A stretch of DNA of 64,000 nucleotides from DTHT01 sp037444625 (GTDB lineage: Bacteria; Acidobacteriota; Terriglobia; Bryobacterales; Bryobacteraceae). Below are positions 7,803 through 16,501 of this stretch, piece by piece; the first letter of the stretch is position 1, and every line of letters begins with the position of its first letter. The stretch lies in contig JBBIMA010000019.1 in the NCBI GenBank assembly GCA_037444625.1, forward strand, positions 3,306 through 67,305, read 5' to 3'. Position numbers and translations under genes: made by a program. The notes under the pieces are model-generated. The model made no database searches, was not told where the DNA came from, and worked only from the letters and a program-made list of their open reading frames with translations.

Positions 7803-10037
7803 ATGGCCGACACGAACCTTTCCTTTCTAGCCTGTTTGATTCCCGCGGCCGCCCTCTGCGCCCAGCAGCCCCTGCTCGAAGGTCTGGTGGCCGATCCGTC
7901 CGGAGGCGCGGTGGCCGGAGCGCGCGTCAGTTGCGACGGCCGCACGGCGACCACCGGGTTGGACGGGCGCTTCCTGCTGGCCGGCGTCGCCCGCTGTCGG
8001 GCCACCATCGAGGCGCCCGGGTTCCAAACCGCCCAAGTCGAACTGGCCGCCGGAGTACCGGCCCGCATCGAGCTGGCCATCGAGGCCCTGGCCCAGCGGG
8101 TCGTGGTCTCGGCCACCCGACGTCAGACCACGCCCGAGGAGGCGGGTATGGCCTCCGAAGTGCTCACCCGCCGGGATCTGCTCGAGCGCCAGCTTCCGCC
8201 GCTGGCCGAGCCCCTACGCGAGTTGGCCGGCCTGCACGTGGCGCGCTACGGCCGCCAAGGCAGCCTCACTCAGGTCTTCGCGCGCGGCGGCCAGCGCACC
8301 GGCACCCTTGTCTTGATGGACGGCGTGCCGCTGAACGATCCCGGCGGAGAGGTCAACCTGGCCGCACTTTCGACCGCGCCTCTGGAACGGGTCGAGGTGG
8401 TCCGCGGCCCGGGCAGCGTCCTGTTCGGCGCGGAAGCCTCTTCCGGCGTGATCCAACTGTTCACCCGTCGGGGCGAACCTGAAAGGCGTCTGCCCCGCGG
8501 CTCGCTCTCCTATGAGCGCGGCAGTTTCGGCACCGATCGCTGGATCGCGGCCCTCTCCGGCGGATCGGGCGCGCGCCTGGATTACTCGCTGGGGGCCGAG
8601 CAGTTCCACACCGCGGGGGAATATCCCAACGACTTTTTCCGCAACACCCAGGGGACCGCGCAGGTGGGGCTGCGCCTGGCCGCCGCCACCGAGTTGCGCG
8701 GCCTGTTGCGCGGGGCCGACGCCGCCGTGGGAACACCCAACCAGGTCGGCTACGGCATCATCAACTACGACGCCCGCCAGTTGAGCCGCGACTGGCTGGC
8801 CGCCTTGCGCTTGGAGGACGTGCGCGGGGCCCGCTACGCCCAGCGCGCCGGGTTCCGCTTCCACCGCCTGCGGGACACCTACATTGACAACGGCGTAGGC
8901 GGCCCTTATCAGGTGGCGGCGCTGGTGCGCGACGAGCCCCGGCCCGTGCCGCGAACGTATCTGGTCCGGCTGGCCGATCCGCGGCTGCCGGCCTCGGAAA
9001 TCCCCGCCGGCATGCGCCTGGCGGTGCGCGAGGTGACGCTGTTCCCTTCCGATCCCTACCTTTGGGAGGCCTCCCGCGCCGGGTTCCACTACGAGGGCGC
9101 GTTGACGGCCGGCGGCGGGCCGGCGATCTTCGGCTATGAGTACGAGCGGCAGGCGGGTCAGGTCACCGGGCGCGACGTGGCGCGACGCAATCACGGCCTG
9201 TTCGCCTACCGGCAGCAGAATCTGGGCGGGCGGGTCTTCCTTTCCGGCGGCCTCCGCCTGGAGCACAGCAGCGCCTACGGCGCCAAGACGGCGCCGCGCG
9301 GCGCGGCCAGCTTCCGCCTTTCGGGCGAGCGCGGGCGCCGGCCGGAAACATTTCTCCGCCTTAGCGCCGGACAGGGCATCACCGAGCCCAGTCTGCTACA
9401 GAATTTCGCGCGCGATCCCTGGTTCGTGGGCAACCCGGCTCTGCGCCCGGAAAAGACCTCGAGCTTCGAAGTCGGCCTGGTGCAGGCCTGGTTCAACCGC
9501 CGGCTGCGCACCGAGGTCTCGATCTTCGACAACTCCTTCCGCGACCTGATCGTGTTCGTCTTCCTGCCCTACCCGGAGCCCTCGACCTGGCGGAATGTGG
9601 AGGCCTCCCGGGCCCGGGGCGGGGAATTCTCCGCTCAGGCGCGCCTGAGGCCGTCGCTGCTGGTCTCCGGCCAGTACACCCGGCTGCGCACGCGCATCAC
9701 GCGCTCCAGCTCCCCCAACTCGCCGTTCACCGGAGTAGGGCAGGAGCTGGCGCGGCGGCCGGGCAACGCCGCCGCCCTGTCGCTGGCCTGGACGCGGCGA
9801 ACCTTCTGGCTTCAGACCGGGGCGGTGTTAATGGGCGAGCGGCAGGATAACGATCTGTTCGGCGTGACACGCAATCCGGGCTACCAGAACGTCTGGGCGG
9901 CGCTGACTCTGCGCGGCTTCGGGCGCTGGATTCCCTACCTGCGCGTGGAGAACCTGCTGAACGCCCGCTATCACGAGGTGCTGGGCTACAGCAATCTCTC
10001 GCGCAGCCTGACCGGCGGGCTGCGACTGGAATGGTGA
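7803..10037 (+). CDS. btuB: TonB-dependent cobalamin receptor, BtuB-like
   Basis: This encodes 744 residues. ATG 7803 has GGGAG at about 7790 and opens a signal peptide (ending near AALCAQ); the in-frame GTG at 7776 is less likely. Domains: an N-terminal carboxypeptidase-regulatory-like beta domain (LVADPSGGAVAGARV, about 22-90), a plug (LVLMDGVPLNDPGG and RVEVVRGPGSVLFGAEASSGVIQL), then a 22-strand barrel ending GGLRLEW with a terminal aromatic residue as required for BAM recognition. It should import B12 across the outer membrane using TonB energy. The riboswitch directly upstream supports cobalamin rather than iron. The extra N-terminal domain is typical of Acidobacteriota and absent from E. 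coli BtuB. Confidence 0.93.
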   Translation: MADTNLSFLACLIPAAALCAQQPLLEGLVADPSGGAVAGARVSCDGRTATTGLDGRFLLAGVARCRATIEAPGFQTAQVELAAGVPARIELAIEALAQRVVVSATRRQTTPEEAGMASEVLTRRDLLERQLPPLAEPLRELAGLHVARYGRQGSLTQVFARGGQRTGTLVLMDGVPLNDPGGEVNLAALSTAPLERVEVVRGPGSVLFGAEASSGVIQLFTRRGEPERRLPRGSLSYERGSFGTDRWIAALSGGSGARLDYSLGAEQFHTAGEYPNDFFRNTQGTAQVGLRLAAATELRGLLRGADAAVGTPNQVGYGIINYDARQLSRDWLAALRLEDVRGARYAQRAGFRFHRLRDTYIDNGVGGPYQVAALVRDEPRPVPRTYLVRLADPRLPASEIPAGMRLAVREVTLFPSDPYLWEASRAGFHYEGALTAGGGPAIFGYEYERQAGQVTGRDVARRNHGLFAYRQQNLGGRVFLSGGLRLEHSSAYGAKTAPRGAASFRLSGERGRRPETFLRLSAGQGITEPSLLQNFARDPWFVGNPALRPEKTSSFEVGLVQAWFNRRLRTEVSIFDNSFRDLIVFVFLPYPEPSTWRNVEASRARGGEFSAQARLRPSLLVSGQYTRLRTRITRSSSPNSPFTGVGQELARRPGNAAALSLAWTRRTFWLQTGAVLMGERQDNDLFGVTRNPGYQNVWAALTLRGFGRWIPYLRVENLLNARYHEVLGYSNLSRSLTGGLRLEW

Positions 10038-10864
10038 CCGCGCTGGCCGCCCTGGCGGCGCTCGTGGCGGCGCCGCCGGGGCGTATCGTCTCGACCGCGC
10101 CCAGCATCACCGAGATGCTCTTCGCGCTCGGTTTGGGGGACCGCGTGGTGGGCGTGACCACCTTCTGCCGCTACCCGCCCGAGGCGGCCCGCAAGCCGAA
10201 GATCGGGGATTATCTGCGTCCCAACCTGGAGTTGATCGTGGCGGCGCGGCCGGACCTGGTGATCGTCGAGCGGACGGGCGTGCGCCGGGGCGGGCTGCCG
10301 CCGGGGGCGCGCCGGCCCGGGTTGGAGGTGGACGACGGCGCCCTGGCCGGCATCTACGATTCCATCGAGCGCATCGGACGGGCGGCGGGCGTGCCCGAGC
10401 GGGCGGCCGCCCTGAACGCGCGCCTTCGGGCCGAGCTGGAGGCGCTGGCCCGGCGCACGGCGGGACGGCCCCGGCCGCGGACCCTGATCGTGCTGGGGCG
10501 CACGCCCGGGCGGCTGGAGGGGATCGTAGCGGCCGGGCGGGGCTCGTATCTGGACGAGCTGATCGGGCTGGCGGGCGGTCGAAACATTTTCGCCGATACC
10601 GTTTCGGCCTACGGCAAGGTTCCCCTGGAGGCGGTGTTGGCCCGCGACCCCGAGGTGATCGTGGATCTGGGCGAGATGGCCGATCCGGAGAGCTTCGACG
10701 AGCGGCGGCGGCGCGCCGTAGTCGCCCTGTGGCGGAGGCAGCCCGCCCTGAGCGCGGTGCGCTCGGGCCGGGTGTACGCGGCCGCTTCGGCCGCTTTTCT
10801 GGTTCCCGGCCCGCGGGTGGCCGAGGCGGCGCGGGCCCTGGCCGAGATGATCCATGGGCGCTGA
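10031..10864 (+). CDS. btuF: Cobalamin ABC transporter substrate-binding protein, BtuF-like
   Basis: This encodes 277 residues with a short signal peptide (MVTALAALAALVAA). The start overlaps the btuB stop by 7 nt. The protein has the class III (helical-backbone) binding-protein pattern: RIVSTAPSITEMLFALGLGDRVVGVTTFC at the N-lobe, PDLVIVE, a long linking helix, then GRNIFADT and PEVIVDLG in the C-lobe. In the family it binds B12 in the periplasm and docks on the BtuCD transporter. Its place between receptor and ATPase, under the B12 riboswitch, supports cobalamin over ferric siderophore. Confidence 0.92.
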   Translation: MVTALAALAALVAAPPGRIVSTAPSITEMLFALGLGDRVVGVTTFCRYPPEAARKPKIGDYLRPNLELIVAARPDLVIVERTGVRRGGLPPGARRPGLEVDDGALAGIYDSIERIGRAAGVPERAAALNARLRAELEALARRTAGRPRPRTLIVLGRTPGRLEGIVAAGRGSYLDELIGLAGGRNIFADTVSAYGKVPLEAVLARDPEVIVDLGEMADPESFDERRRRAVVALWRRQPALSAVRSGRVYAAASAAFLVPGPRVAEAARALAEMIHGR

Positions 10865-11630
10865 GGCCATCTTCCGGCTGCACGACGTCGGCTTCAGCTA
10901 CAACGGCGCGACGGTGCTGGAGGGGGCGACGCTGGAGTTCTCCGGGCCGCAGTTCGCCGCGATCGTGGGCCCCAACGGCGCGGGCAAGTCCACCCTGCTG
11001 GGGATCATGGCCGGCTTGCGGCCCGGCTACCGCGGCCAGTGCCTCTACCGGGAGCGCGAAGTGCGGCGCTGGGGGCGGCGCGCCTTCGCCCGCGAGGTCG
11101 CCTTCGTGCCCCAATCCGTGCGCATCGAGTTCCCCTTCACGGCCGAGCAGGTGGTGCTGATGGGTCGCACGCCGCACGCCGGAGGCCTGTTCGAGTCCCC
11201 CGAGGACGGCGAGGCGGTCGAGCGCGCCATGCGCCTCACCGATACCCTCCCGTTTCGCCGGCGGGATTTCCGCTCGCTCTCCGGCGGCGAGCGCCAGCTC
11301 GTCATCCTGGCCTCGGCTCTGGCCCAGGCGCCGCGCGTGCTGTTGTTGGACGAGCCGACGACCTTTCTGGATCTCAAGCACCAGATCGCGATCTACCGCC
11401 TGCTGGCCGAGCTGAGCCGGCAGGGCTTGCTGGTCGTCGCCGTGACCCACGATCTGAATCTGGCCGCCGGCTTCGCCGATCGCATCGTCGCCCTGCGGGC
11501 GGGCCGGGTGCGGGCGGACGCCGCTCCCGAGGCGGTGCTGGCGCCGGAGGCGGTGCGGGAGGTCTTCGGAGTGGAAGCCCGGCTGGAGCGGGGCTCCGGC
11601 GGGAGGCCCTGGATCGTCTATGGCCAGTAA
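10854..11630 (+). CDS. btuD: Cobalamin ABC transporter ATP-binding protein, BtuD-like
   Basis: This encodes 258 residues and overlaps btuF by 11 nt. All ABC motifs are intact: Walker A GPNGAGKST (about 43-51), Q-loop FVPQS, signature LSGGERQ, Walker B VLLLDEPTTFLD, and switch His in VTHDLNLA. It matches the FecE/BtuD group that pairs with FecCD-type permeases. It would energise cobalamin import through the product of the next gene. Confidence 0.93.
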   Translation: MGAEAIFRLHDVGFSYNGATVLEGATLEFSGPQFAAIVGPNGAGKSTLLGIMAGLRPGYRGQCLYREREVRRWGRRAFAREVAFVPQSVRIEFPFTAEQVVLMGRTPHAGGLFESPEDGEAVERAMRLTDTLPFRRRDFRSLSGGERQLVILASALAQAPRVLLLDEPTTFLDLKHQIAIYRLLAELSRQGLLVVAVTHDLNLAAGFADRIVALRAGRVRADAAPEAVLAPEAVREVFGVEARLERGSGGRPWIVYGQ

Positions 11631-12615
11631 ACGCAGCTTCACTGCCGCCATCCTGGTGGCGGCCTGCGCGCCGGCGCTGGCCTTGCTGGTCCTTCCCCTG
11701 ATCGGCCCGGCGGCGGTGGATCTGCGCCGCGCCTGGGCGGGCGCTTCGCCGGATTACCAGATTCTGTTTGAGGCCCGGCTGCCGCGCGTGCTGCTGGCGC
11801 TGCTGGCGGGCGGTGCGCTGGCGGTGGCCGGAACGCTCTTCCAGGCGCTGCTGCGCGACGCCCTCGCCACGCCCTACACGCTCGGGGTCTCCAGCGGCGC
11901 TTCGCTCGGCGCGGTGCTGGCCATCTCGCTGGGATGGCAGGAGCTGGCCGGGCTGCCCGCCGTCTGGGTGGCGGCCTTTGCCGGCGCGGCTGCGGTGCTG
12001 GCGCTGGTGCTCGCTCTGGCTTCCGAGGGACGGCGCATGTCCTCCTTCACGCTCCTGCTGGCCGGGGTGACGATCAACAGTATTTGCCTGGCGGCCATTC
12101 TGCTGCTTCAGTATGTGGCCGGCTTCGCGCAGTCCATCGCCATCGTGCGCTGGCTGATGGGCGGCATCGAGGCGGTCTCCTACCCGGCGCTGGCGGCGCT
12201 GGCGGCGGCGGTCCTGCCCGTGCTGGGCTACGTATTCCGGAGGGCGCGCGAGTGGAACCTGCTGGCGGTGGGCGAGGAATGGGCGGCGGCGCGCGGCGTG
12301 GCGACCGGGCGGCTGATGCTGGCCGGCTATCTGGCCGGCTCCTTCATCGCCGGCTCGATCACCGCGCTCACCGGGCCGATCGGCTTCGTAGGACTGATCG
12401 TGCCCCACGCTCTGCGCCTGAGGCTGGGCGCCGATCACCGGCTGCTGATTCCCTGCTCGTTTCTGGCGGGAGCGCCCTTTCTGGCCCTGTGCGACACCCT
12501 GGCGCGGACCGCGCTGGCCCCCACCGAGCTGCCTGTGGGCGTGATTACCGCCCTGCTGGGCGGGCCGTTCTTCATCTGGCTGCTGCGCAGCCGCCGGCGC
12601 AGTTTGTGGCTCTAG
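11620..12615 (+). CDS. btuC: Cobalamin ABC transporter permease, BtuC-like (FecCD family)
   Basis: This encodes 331 residues, mostly hydrophobic, consistent with about 10 membrane helices. FecCD signatures are present: EARLPRVLLALLAGGALAVAG, the ATPYTLGVSSGASLGA block, and GPIGFVGLIVPH with a following LG near the C-terminus. It overlaps btuD by 11 nt, completing a four-gene operon in which every junction overlaps. No gene for B12 salvage or adenosylation follows; the next gene belongs to an unrelated transporter. Confidence 0.93.
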   Translation: MASKRSFTAAILVAACAPALALLVLPLIGPAAVDLRRAWAGASPDYQILFEARLPRVLLALLAGGALAVAGTLFQALLRDALATPYTLGVSSGASLGAVLAISLGWQELAGLPAVWVAAFAGAAAVLALVLALASEGRRMSSFTLLLAGVTINSICLAAILLLQYVAGFAQSIAIVRWLMGGIEAVSYPALAALAAAVLPVLGYVFRRAREWNLLAVGEEWAAARGVATGRLMLAGYLAGSFIAGSITALTGPIGFVGLIVPHALRLRLGADHRLLIPCSFLAGAPFLALCDTLARTALAPTELPVGVITALLGGPFFIWLLRSRRRSLWL

Positions 12616-12636
12616 CGGGCGGACGGCGCCGCCTAG

Positions 12637-12642
12637 GATAAT
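12637..12642 (+). promoter_or_regulatory. -10 element (GATAAT) for the MacB-type permease gene
   Basis: GATAAT ends 6 nt before the TTG start at 12649, so the predicted transcript begins at the start codon itself. This separates the ABC pair from the B12 operon ending at 12615. Confidence 0.5.
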
Positions 12643-12648
12643 AGGGGA

Positions 12649-13743
12649 TTGGTCAACAAACTGGTCCTGGAGAATCTCAAGCACCGGCCGGTGCGCACCG
12701 CCTTAAGCGTCGTCGCCATCGGGGTCGAAGTCACCATGATGCTGACGCTGGTGGGGCTGAGCCGAGGCATGCTGGCCGACGTGGCCCGCCGGGCGCGGGG
12801 CGTGGGCGCCGACATCGTGGTTCGCCCGCCGGGCACCTCGCTGATCGGACTTTCCAGCGCCCCCATGTCGGAGAAGATGGTGGATTTCCTCTTGCGCCAG
12901 CCGCACGTGACGCACGCCGTGGGCAGCATGACCCATCCCTTGAGCGGCGTCACCACCATCACGGGCGTCAAACTGGAGGAGTTCGAGCGCCTCAGCGGCG
13001 GCTTCAAGTACCTGGAAGGCGGTCCCATCCGCGGCCCGGGCCAGATCATCGTGGACCGCTACTACGCGCAGCAGAACCACCTGCGGGCCGGCTCGACCCT
13101 GCGCCTGCTCAATCGCGACTGGCGCGTGGCGGCCGTGGTCGAGGAGGGCAAGCTGGCCCGCCTGGTGATCCCGCTGGAGGTCCTCCAGGACCTGACCGCC
13201 AACACCGGCAAGATCAGCCAGGTCTGGGTCAAGCTGGACGATCCGGCCAACGTTCCGGCGGTCATCGCCGCGCTCAAAGCGCAGCTCAAGGACTATCCGA
13301 TTTATTCGATGGAGGAGTTGACCTCCCTGATCTCGGTGAGCAACGTTCCCGGGCTGAAGGCCTTCATCGGGGTGATCGTGGCGCTGGCGGTGGTGGTGGG
13401 CTTCCTGGTGGTCTTCCTGGCGATGTATACCGCGGTGCTGGAGCGCACGCGCGAGATCGGCATTCTGAAGGCGCTGGGAGCGTCGCCCGGCTACGTGCTC
13501 AACATCCTGTTTCGCGAAACCCTCCTGTTGGCGCTGGCCGGCACGCTGCTGGGCATCCTGTTCAGCTACCTGACGCGCTGGCTGATCATGAGCTGGGCCC
13601 CGGCTTCGCTCACCCAGATGATCGTGCCGGACTGGTGGGGCCTCGCGGGCCTGATCGCCCTGGCGGGCGCCTTGCTGGGCGCCACCTATCCCGGCTGGCG
13701 GGCCGCGCGCCAGGACCCCATCGAGGCGCTGGCCTATGAATGA
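12649..13743 (+). CDS. ABC transporter permease, MacB/LolC (FtsX) family
   Basis: This encodes 364 residues from TTG 12649, supported by the adjacent -10. An N-terminal membrane helix (VRTALSVVAIGVEVTMMLTLVGL) is followed by a large periplasmic domain (about 45-245) and three C-terminal helices containing the FtsX-fold segment ERTREIGILKALGASPGYVLNI. The C-terminus ends in RAARQDPIEALAYE, the typical MacB/LolC ending. These transporters do mechanical work on periplasmic substrates (lipoproteins, peptides, toxins) rather than channel them. With only one permease and one ATPase here, the working complex is probably a homodimer of each. Confidence 0.92.
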   Translation: MVNKLVLENLKHRPVRTALSVVAIGVEVTMMLTLVGLSRGMLADVARRARGVGADIVVRPPGTSLIGLSSAPMSEKMVDFLLRQPHVTHAVGSMTHPLSGVTTITGVKLEEFERLSGGFKYLEGGPIRGPGQIIVDRYYAQQNHLRAGSTLRLLNRDWRVAAVVEEGKLARLVIPLEVLQDLTANTGKISQVWVKLDDPANVPAVIAALKAQLKDYPIYSMEELTSLISVSNVPGLKAFIGVIVALAVVVGFLVVFLAMYTAVLERTREIGILKALGASPGYVLNILFRETLLLALAGTLLGILFSYLTRWLIMSWAPASLTQMIVPDWWGLAGLIALAGALLGATYPGWRAARQDPIEALAYE

Positions 13744-14419
13744 GCCGATCATCCAGACCCGCGATCTGCGCAAGGTCTTCCGGGTGGGCGAGGTCGAGGT
13801 GCACGCCTTGCGGGGGGTCAATCTGACGGTGCCCCGGGGGGAGTTTCTCTGCGTGGCCGGGCCCTCCGGCTCCGGCAAGTCCACCCTGTTCCACATCCTG
13901 GGCGGGCTGCTGGCCCCCAGCGCGGGCGAGGTGCTGGTCGCCGGCCGGGATCTGGCGCGCTTATCCGACGCCGAGCGCACCGCCTTGCGCCGCCGCATGG
14001 TGGGCTTCGTCTTTCAGAAGTTCAATCTGCTGCCCACCCTCACCGCGGCCGACAACATCGCCATCGCGCGGCACATCGCCGGGCGCGACCAGGATCAGGA
14101 TCCCTGGTTCCTCCAGGTGCTCGATCTGCTGGGCATCCGCGACCGTCTGCGCCACAAGCCCTCCAGGCTCTCCGGGGGCGAACAGCAGCGGGTGGCCATC
14201 GCCCGCGCCATCGTGAATCATCCGGCCATCCTGCTGGCCGACGAGCCTACCGGCAACCTGGACTCGCAGAACTCGGCCGCCGTGCTGGGCGTGTTGCGCG
14301 ATTTGAACGAACGCCTCGGCCAGACCATCCTGCTGATCACGCACGATCCCAGCGTGGCCGCCTACGCGCACCGCGTGGTCCGCATGCTCGACGGCCGGCT
14401 GGTGGAGGCCGAACCGTAG
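13736..14419 (+). CDS. ABC transporter ATP-binding protein, MacB/LolD family
   Basis: This encodes 227 residues overlapping the permease by 8 nt (ATGAATGA). Motifs are Walker A GPSGSGKST, Q-loop FVFQKFNLLPTLT (typical of the LolD/MacB group), signature LSGGEQQRVAIARAI, Walker B ILLADEPTGNLDS, and switch His in LITHDPS. Partner of the upstream FtsX-family permease. Substrate not predictable. Confidence 0.94.
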   Translation: MNEPIIQTRDLRKVFRVGEVEVHALRGVNLTVPRGEFLCVAGPSGSGKSTLFHILGGLLAPSAGEVLVAGRDLARLSDAERTALRRRMVGFVFQKFNLLPTLTAADNIAIARHIAGRDQDQDPWFLQVLDLLGIRDRLRHKPSRLSGGEQQRVAIARAIVNHPAILLADEPTGNLDSQNSAAVLGVLRDLNERLGQTILLITHDPSVAAYAHRVVRMLDGRLVEAEP

Positions 14420-14434
14420 CCGCCCGCCGGGCCC

Positions 14435-15856
14435 TCAGGCCGGCACGGCGCTCAGGCCGGGACCGCGCAGCACCCCGGTCCGCATCAGGCCGTCCTTGAT
14501 GCGGAAGATGCCCGGGAACTTCTCTTCCCAGCCCTTGTTGGCCGCCGGCACGTACTGGCGCGCGTTGGCCTCGATGGCCGCCACCCCCGGGACATGCGCC
14601 GCCAGCCCGGCCGAGTGAATCAGGGAGGCGCCCGGACAGGTCAGATCCTGCACGCAGAGAAACATCCGGAACTTCTGCGCCGCAGCCGCCATCAGCAGCG
14701 CCTGGCTCTGCCCCTTGCAGGCTTTCAAGGCCACGCCGGTGTAGCCCATCTCGCGCGCCAGCAGCAGATTCTCCAGGTCCGTCAGCGACTCGTCTATCAC
14801 GATGGGCCGCAGCTTGGCGGCCTCATGCATCACGTTATGCCGGTGGGCCTTCAGGTCGCGCGCCGTGGGCTGCTCGATGTACTGGATGCGCTGGAAGCCG
14901 GCGGGCGACTTCTCTTTGACCCGGCGCAGGAACTCGAGCAGGTACTCGACGTTGGGGCACTTCTCATTGAAGTCCGCCGAATAATACCAGCTCTTCACGC
15001 CCCGGCGCGCCTGGGTTTCGCTCGTCACGCGATCCACCCGCAGCACGCGCTCGACGTCCCAGGCCAGATCGTTGCCGTTCAGTTTGATCTTCAGGTGGGT
15101 CAGGCCGTTGTAGACGATCCACTCGGGCAGCGTCTCGGGCAGCCCGTCGTTGATCCGCTGCGTAATGTCCTGCTCGGTGAGGGGATCCAGCGCGCCCACC
15201 AGGTGGTACAGGGGCATGCGCGGCTTGGGCTCCGGCAGCACGTACCGCTCCAGATACTCGCCCTTGAACTCCGGCAACAGGTAACGCGCCAGGTCGTGCT
15301 CCATGAACGCCGGGCCGTAGGTCCGGTAGCAGCTCAGCCCGTACAGCTTGCCGTAGGCGTCGTGAATGGCGGCGTCGAACGGGCTGGCCGTAACCAGCGT
15401 CGCCAGCTTGGGGACCGGCTCGGGCAGCTTCAGATCGCGCGCCACCTCGGCGGCCGCCTTCAGGTACTCCGGCTCGAGCGCCGTGTTGATATCCACCGGG
15501 TGGCCGGCCACGTCCGCCTCGCCCGTGATGCGGGCGATGCGTCCCGCCAGCTCCTTCATCGCCCCCAGGGTGGTCTCGTAAGGCAGCTTCGAGGGCCAGG
15601 CCCAGATGTTGCCCAGCGGCATGGAGCCGAAGCCGCGGGCGGTCTTGCCTCCGGCGTCGCGCACCACGCAGTGCACGTTCAGGATGGTCGCCCGGTCCAA
15701 GGCCACGCCGCCGAACTTGATGGGCGTGCGGTAGCGATAATCCTCGTAGTCGAAGCGGACGCTCTCTACGCGGATCCGCCGCGCCGCCGCACCGCGCACC
15801 GACAACGGCCCGCAGGCCGCCCCGAACAGGAAATCACGACGGGTTGCTTTCCACAT
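14435..15856 (-). CDS. Tat-exported enolase superfamily (MLE/MR-like) protein
   Basis: This encodes 473 residues starting with a twin-arginine signal (ATRRDFLFGAACG). The body has enolase-superfamily features: KIKLNG (the K-x-K proton-abstracting motif of the muconate-lactonizing subgroup), YSADFNEKC (first metal Asp), QYIEQPT (Glu), PIVIDESL (Asp) and ALKACKGQS (second Lys). The barrel chemistry therefore looks intact. It is longer than usual (about 370), with extra N-terminal and mid-protein segments. Substrate unknown; epimerase, dehydratase or lactonase are all possible. ATG 15856 lies 14 nt after a TACAAT -10. Its 3' neighbour on the other strand is the ABC ATPase gene. Confidence 0.87.
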   Translation of the reverse strand: MWKATRRDFLFGAACGPLSVRGAAARRIRVESVRFDYEDYRYRTPIKFGGVALDRATILNVHCVVRDAGGKTARGFGSMPLGNIWAWPSKLPYETTLGAMKELAGRIARITGEADVAGHPVDINTALEPEYLKAAAEVARDLKLPEPVPKLATLVTASPFDAAIHDAYGKLYGLSCYRTYGPAFMEHDLARYLLPEFKGEYLERYVLPEPKPRMPLYHLVGALDPLTEQDITQRINDGLPETLPEWIVYNGLTHLKIKLNGNDLAWDVERVLRVDRVTSETQARRGVKSWYYSADFNEKCPNVEYLLEFLRRVKEKSPAGFQRIQYIEQPTARDLKAHRHNVMHEAAKLRPIVIDESLTDLENLLLAREMGYTGVALKACKGQSQALLMAAAAQKFRMFLCVQDLTCPGASLIHSAGLAAHVPGVAAIEANARQYVPAANKGWEEKFPGIFRIKDGLMRTGVLRGPGLSAVPA

Positions 15857-16469
15857 CGCTCGCGCCTGCCATTGTAACCCCGCCCCGCCGGCGGGAGGCG
15901 AGTTTCAGCAGGCCGGCCAGGGCCAGGAACAGGCCCGCGGCGGCCGCCGCCAGAGCCCAGCCGTGATCGCGAAACACCTCGGCCGACCGCGCCCCCAACC
16001 ACGATCCCAACCACGCCAGCCCGAAGTAACGCGGCAGGCGCGCCGCCAGCACCACCACCAGGAAAGCCGTCCGGGGAGCCTTCATCGCCCCGGCCAGCAG
16101 CACGAACACCTTGGTGGGCAGCGGCGCCGGAACCAAGGCCGGCACGAACACCGTCAGCAGCCCGTAGCGGCGAAACCAACGCCCGAAACGCGCCGCCCCC
16201 GAGCGGCCGCGGGCCTTGCGATCCACGTACGCTTCGCCCCCCTTGCGCCCGAGATGAAACAGGAACAGGCAGCCCAGGGCCGACCCGGCCGCCGCCAGCG
16301 CCGCGCAGAGCAGCCCCGCCCGAGCGCTGCGCGCCGCCACCGCCACGATCAGCGCGTCCACGCCCACCGGAATGGGAATCCCGCCCGAATCCAGCAGCGC
16401 CAGCAGGAACACCCCCGGCGGCCCCCAGCTTACCAGCGTCCCGGCCACGCCACTGAACAAGCCGCGCAA
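15834..16469 (-). CDS. DedA/VTT-domain membrane protein
   Basis: This encodes 211 residues with about five hydrophobic segments and the VTT (SNARE-associated) core: a re-entrant LLDSGGIPIPVGVDALIV, GCLFLFHLGRKGGE, and the signature F-x-x-x-VPALVPAPLPTKVFVLLAGAM. DedA proteins flip or carry lipids such as undecaprenyl phosphate. TTG 16469 is the likely start because a -10 TAGGCT ends 5 nt upstream and no Shine-Dalgarno is present. Its 3' end overlaps the next gene by 23 nt, and the promoter of that gene lies inside this coding region. Confidence 0.88.
   Translation of the reverse strand: MRGLFSGVAGTLVSWGPPGVFLLALLDSGGIPIPVGVDALIVAVAARSARAGLLCAALAAAGSALGCLFLFHLGRKGGEAYVDRKARGRSGAARFGRWFRRYGLLTVFVPALVPAPLPTKVFVLLAGAMKAPRTAFLVVVLAARLPRYFGLAWLGSWLGARSAEVFRDHGWALAAAAAGLFLALAGLLKLASRRRGGVTMAGASDVESNPS
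15871..15876 (-). promoter_or_regulatory. -10 element (TACAAT) for the Tat enolase-superfamily gene
   Basis: TACAAT on the minus strand ends 14 nt before ATG 15856. It lies within the 3' end of the DedA coding sequence, so the downstream gene can be transcribed separately. Confidence 0.4.
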
Positions 16470-16474
16470 CTTCC

Positions 16475-16480
16475 AGCCTA
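16475..16480 (-). promoter_or_regulatory. -10-like element (TAGGCT) for the DedA gene
   Basis: TAGGCT on the minus strand ends 5 nt before TTG 16469. It is a weaker match to TATAAT (one extra mismatch) but fits the local leaderless pattern. Confidence 0.35.
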
Positions 16481-16501
16481 GCGCACACCGCCCGGCGCGG
16501 C

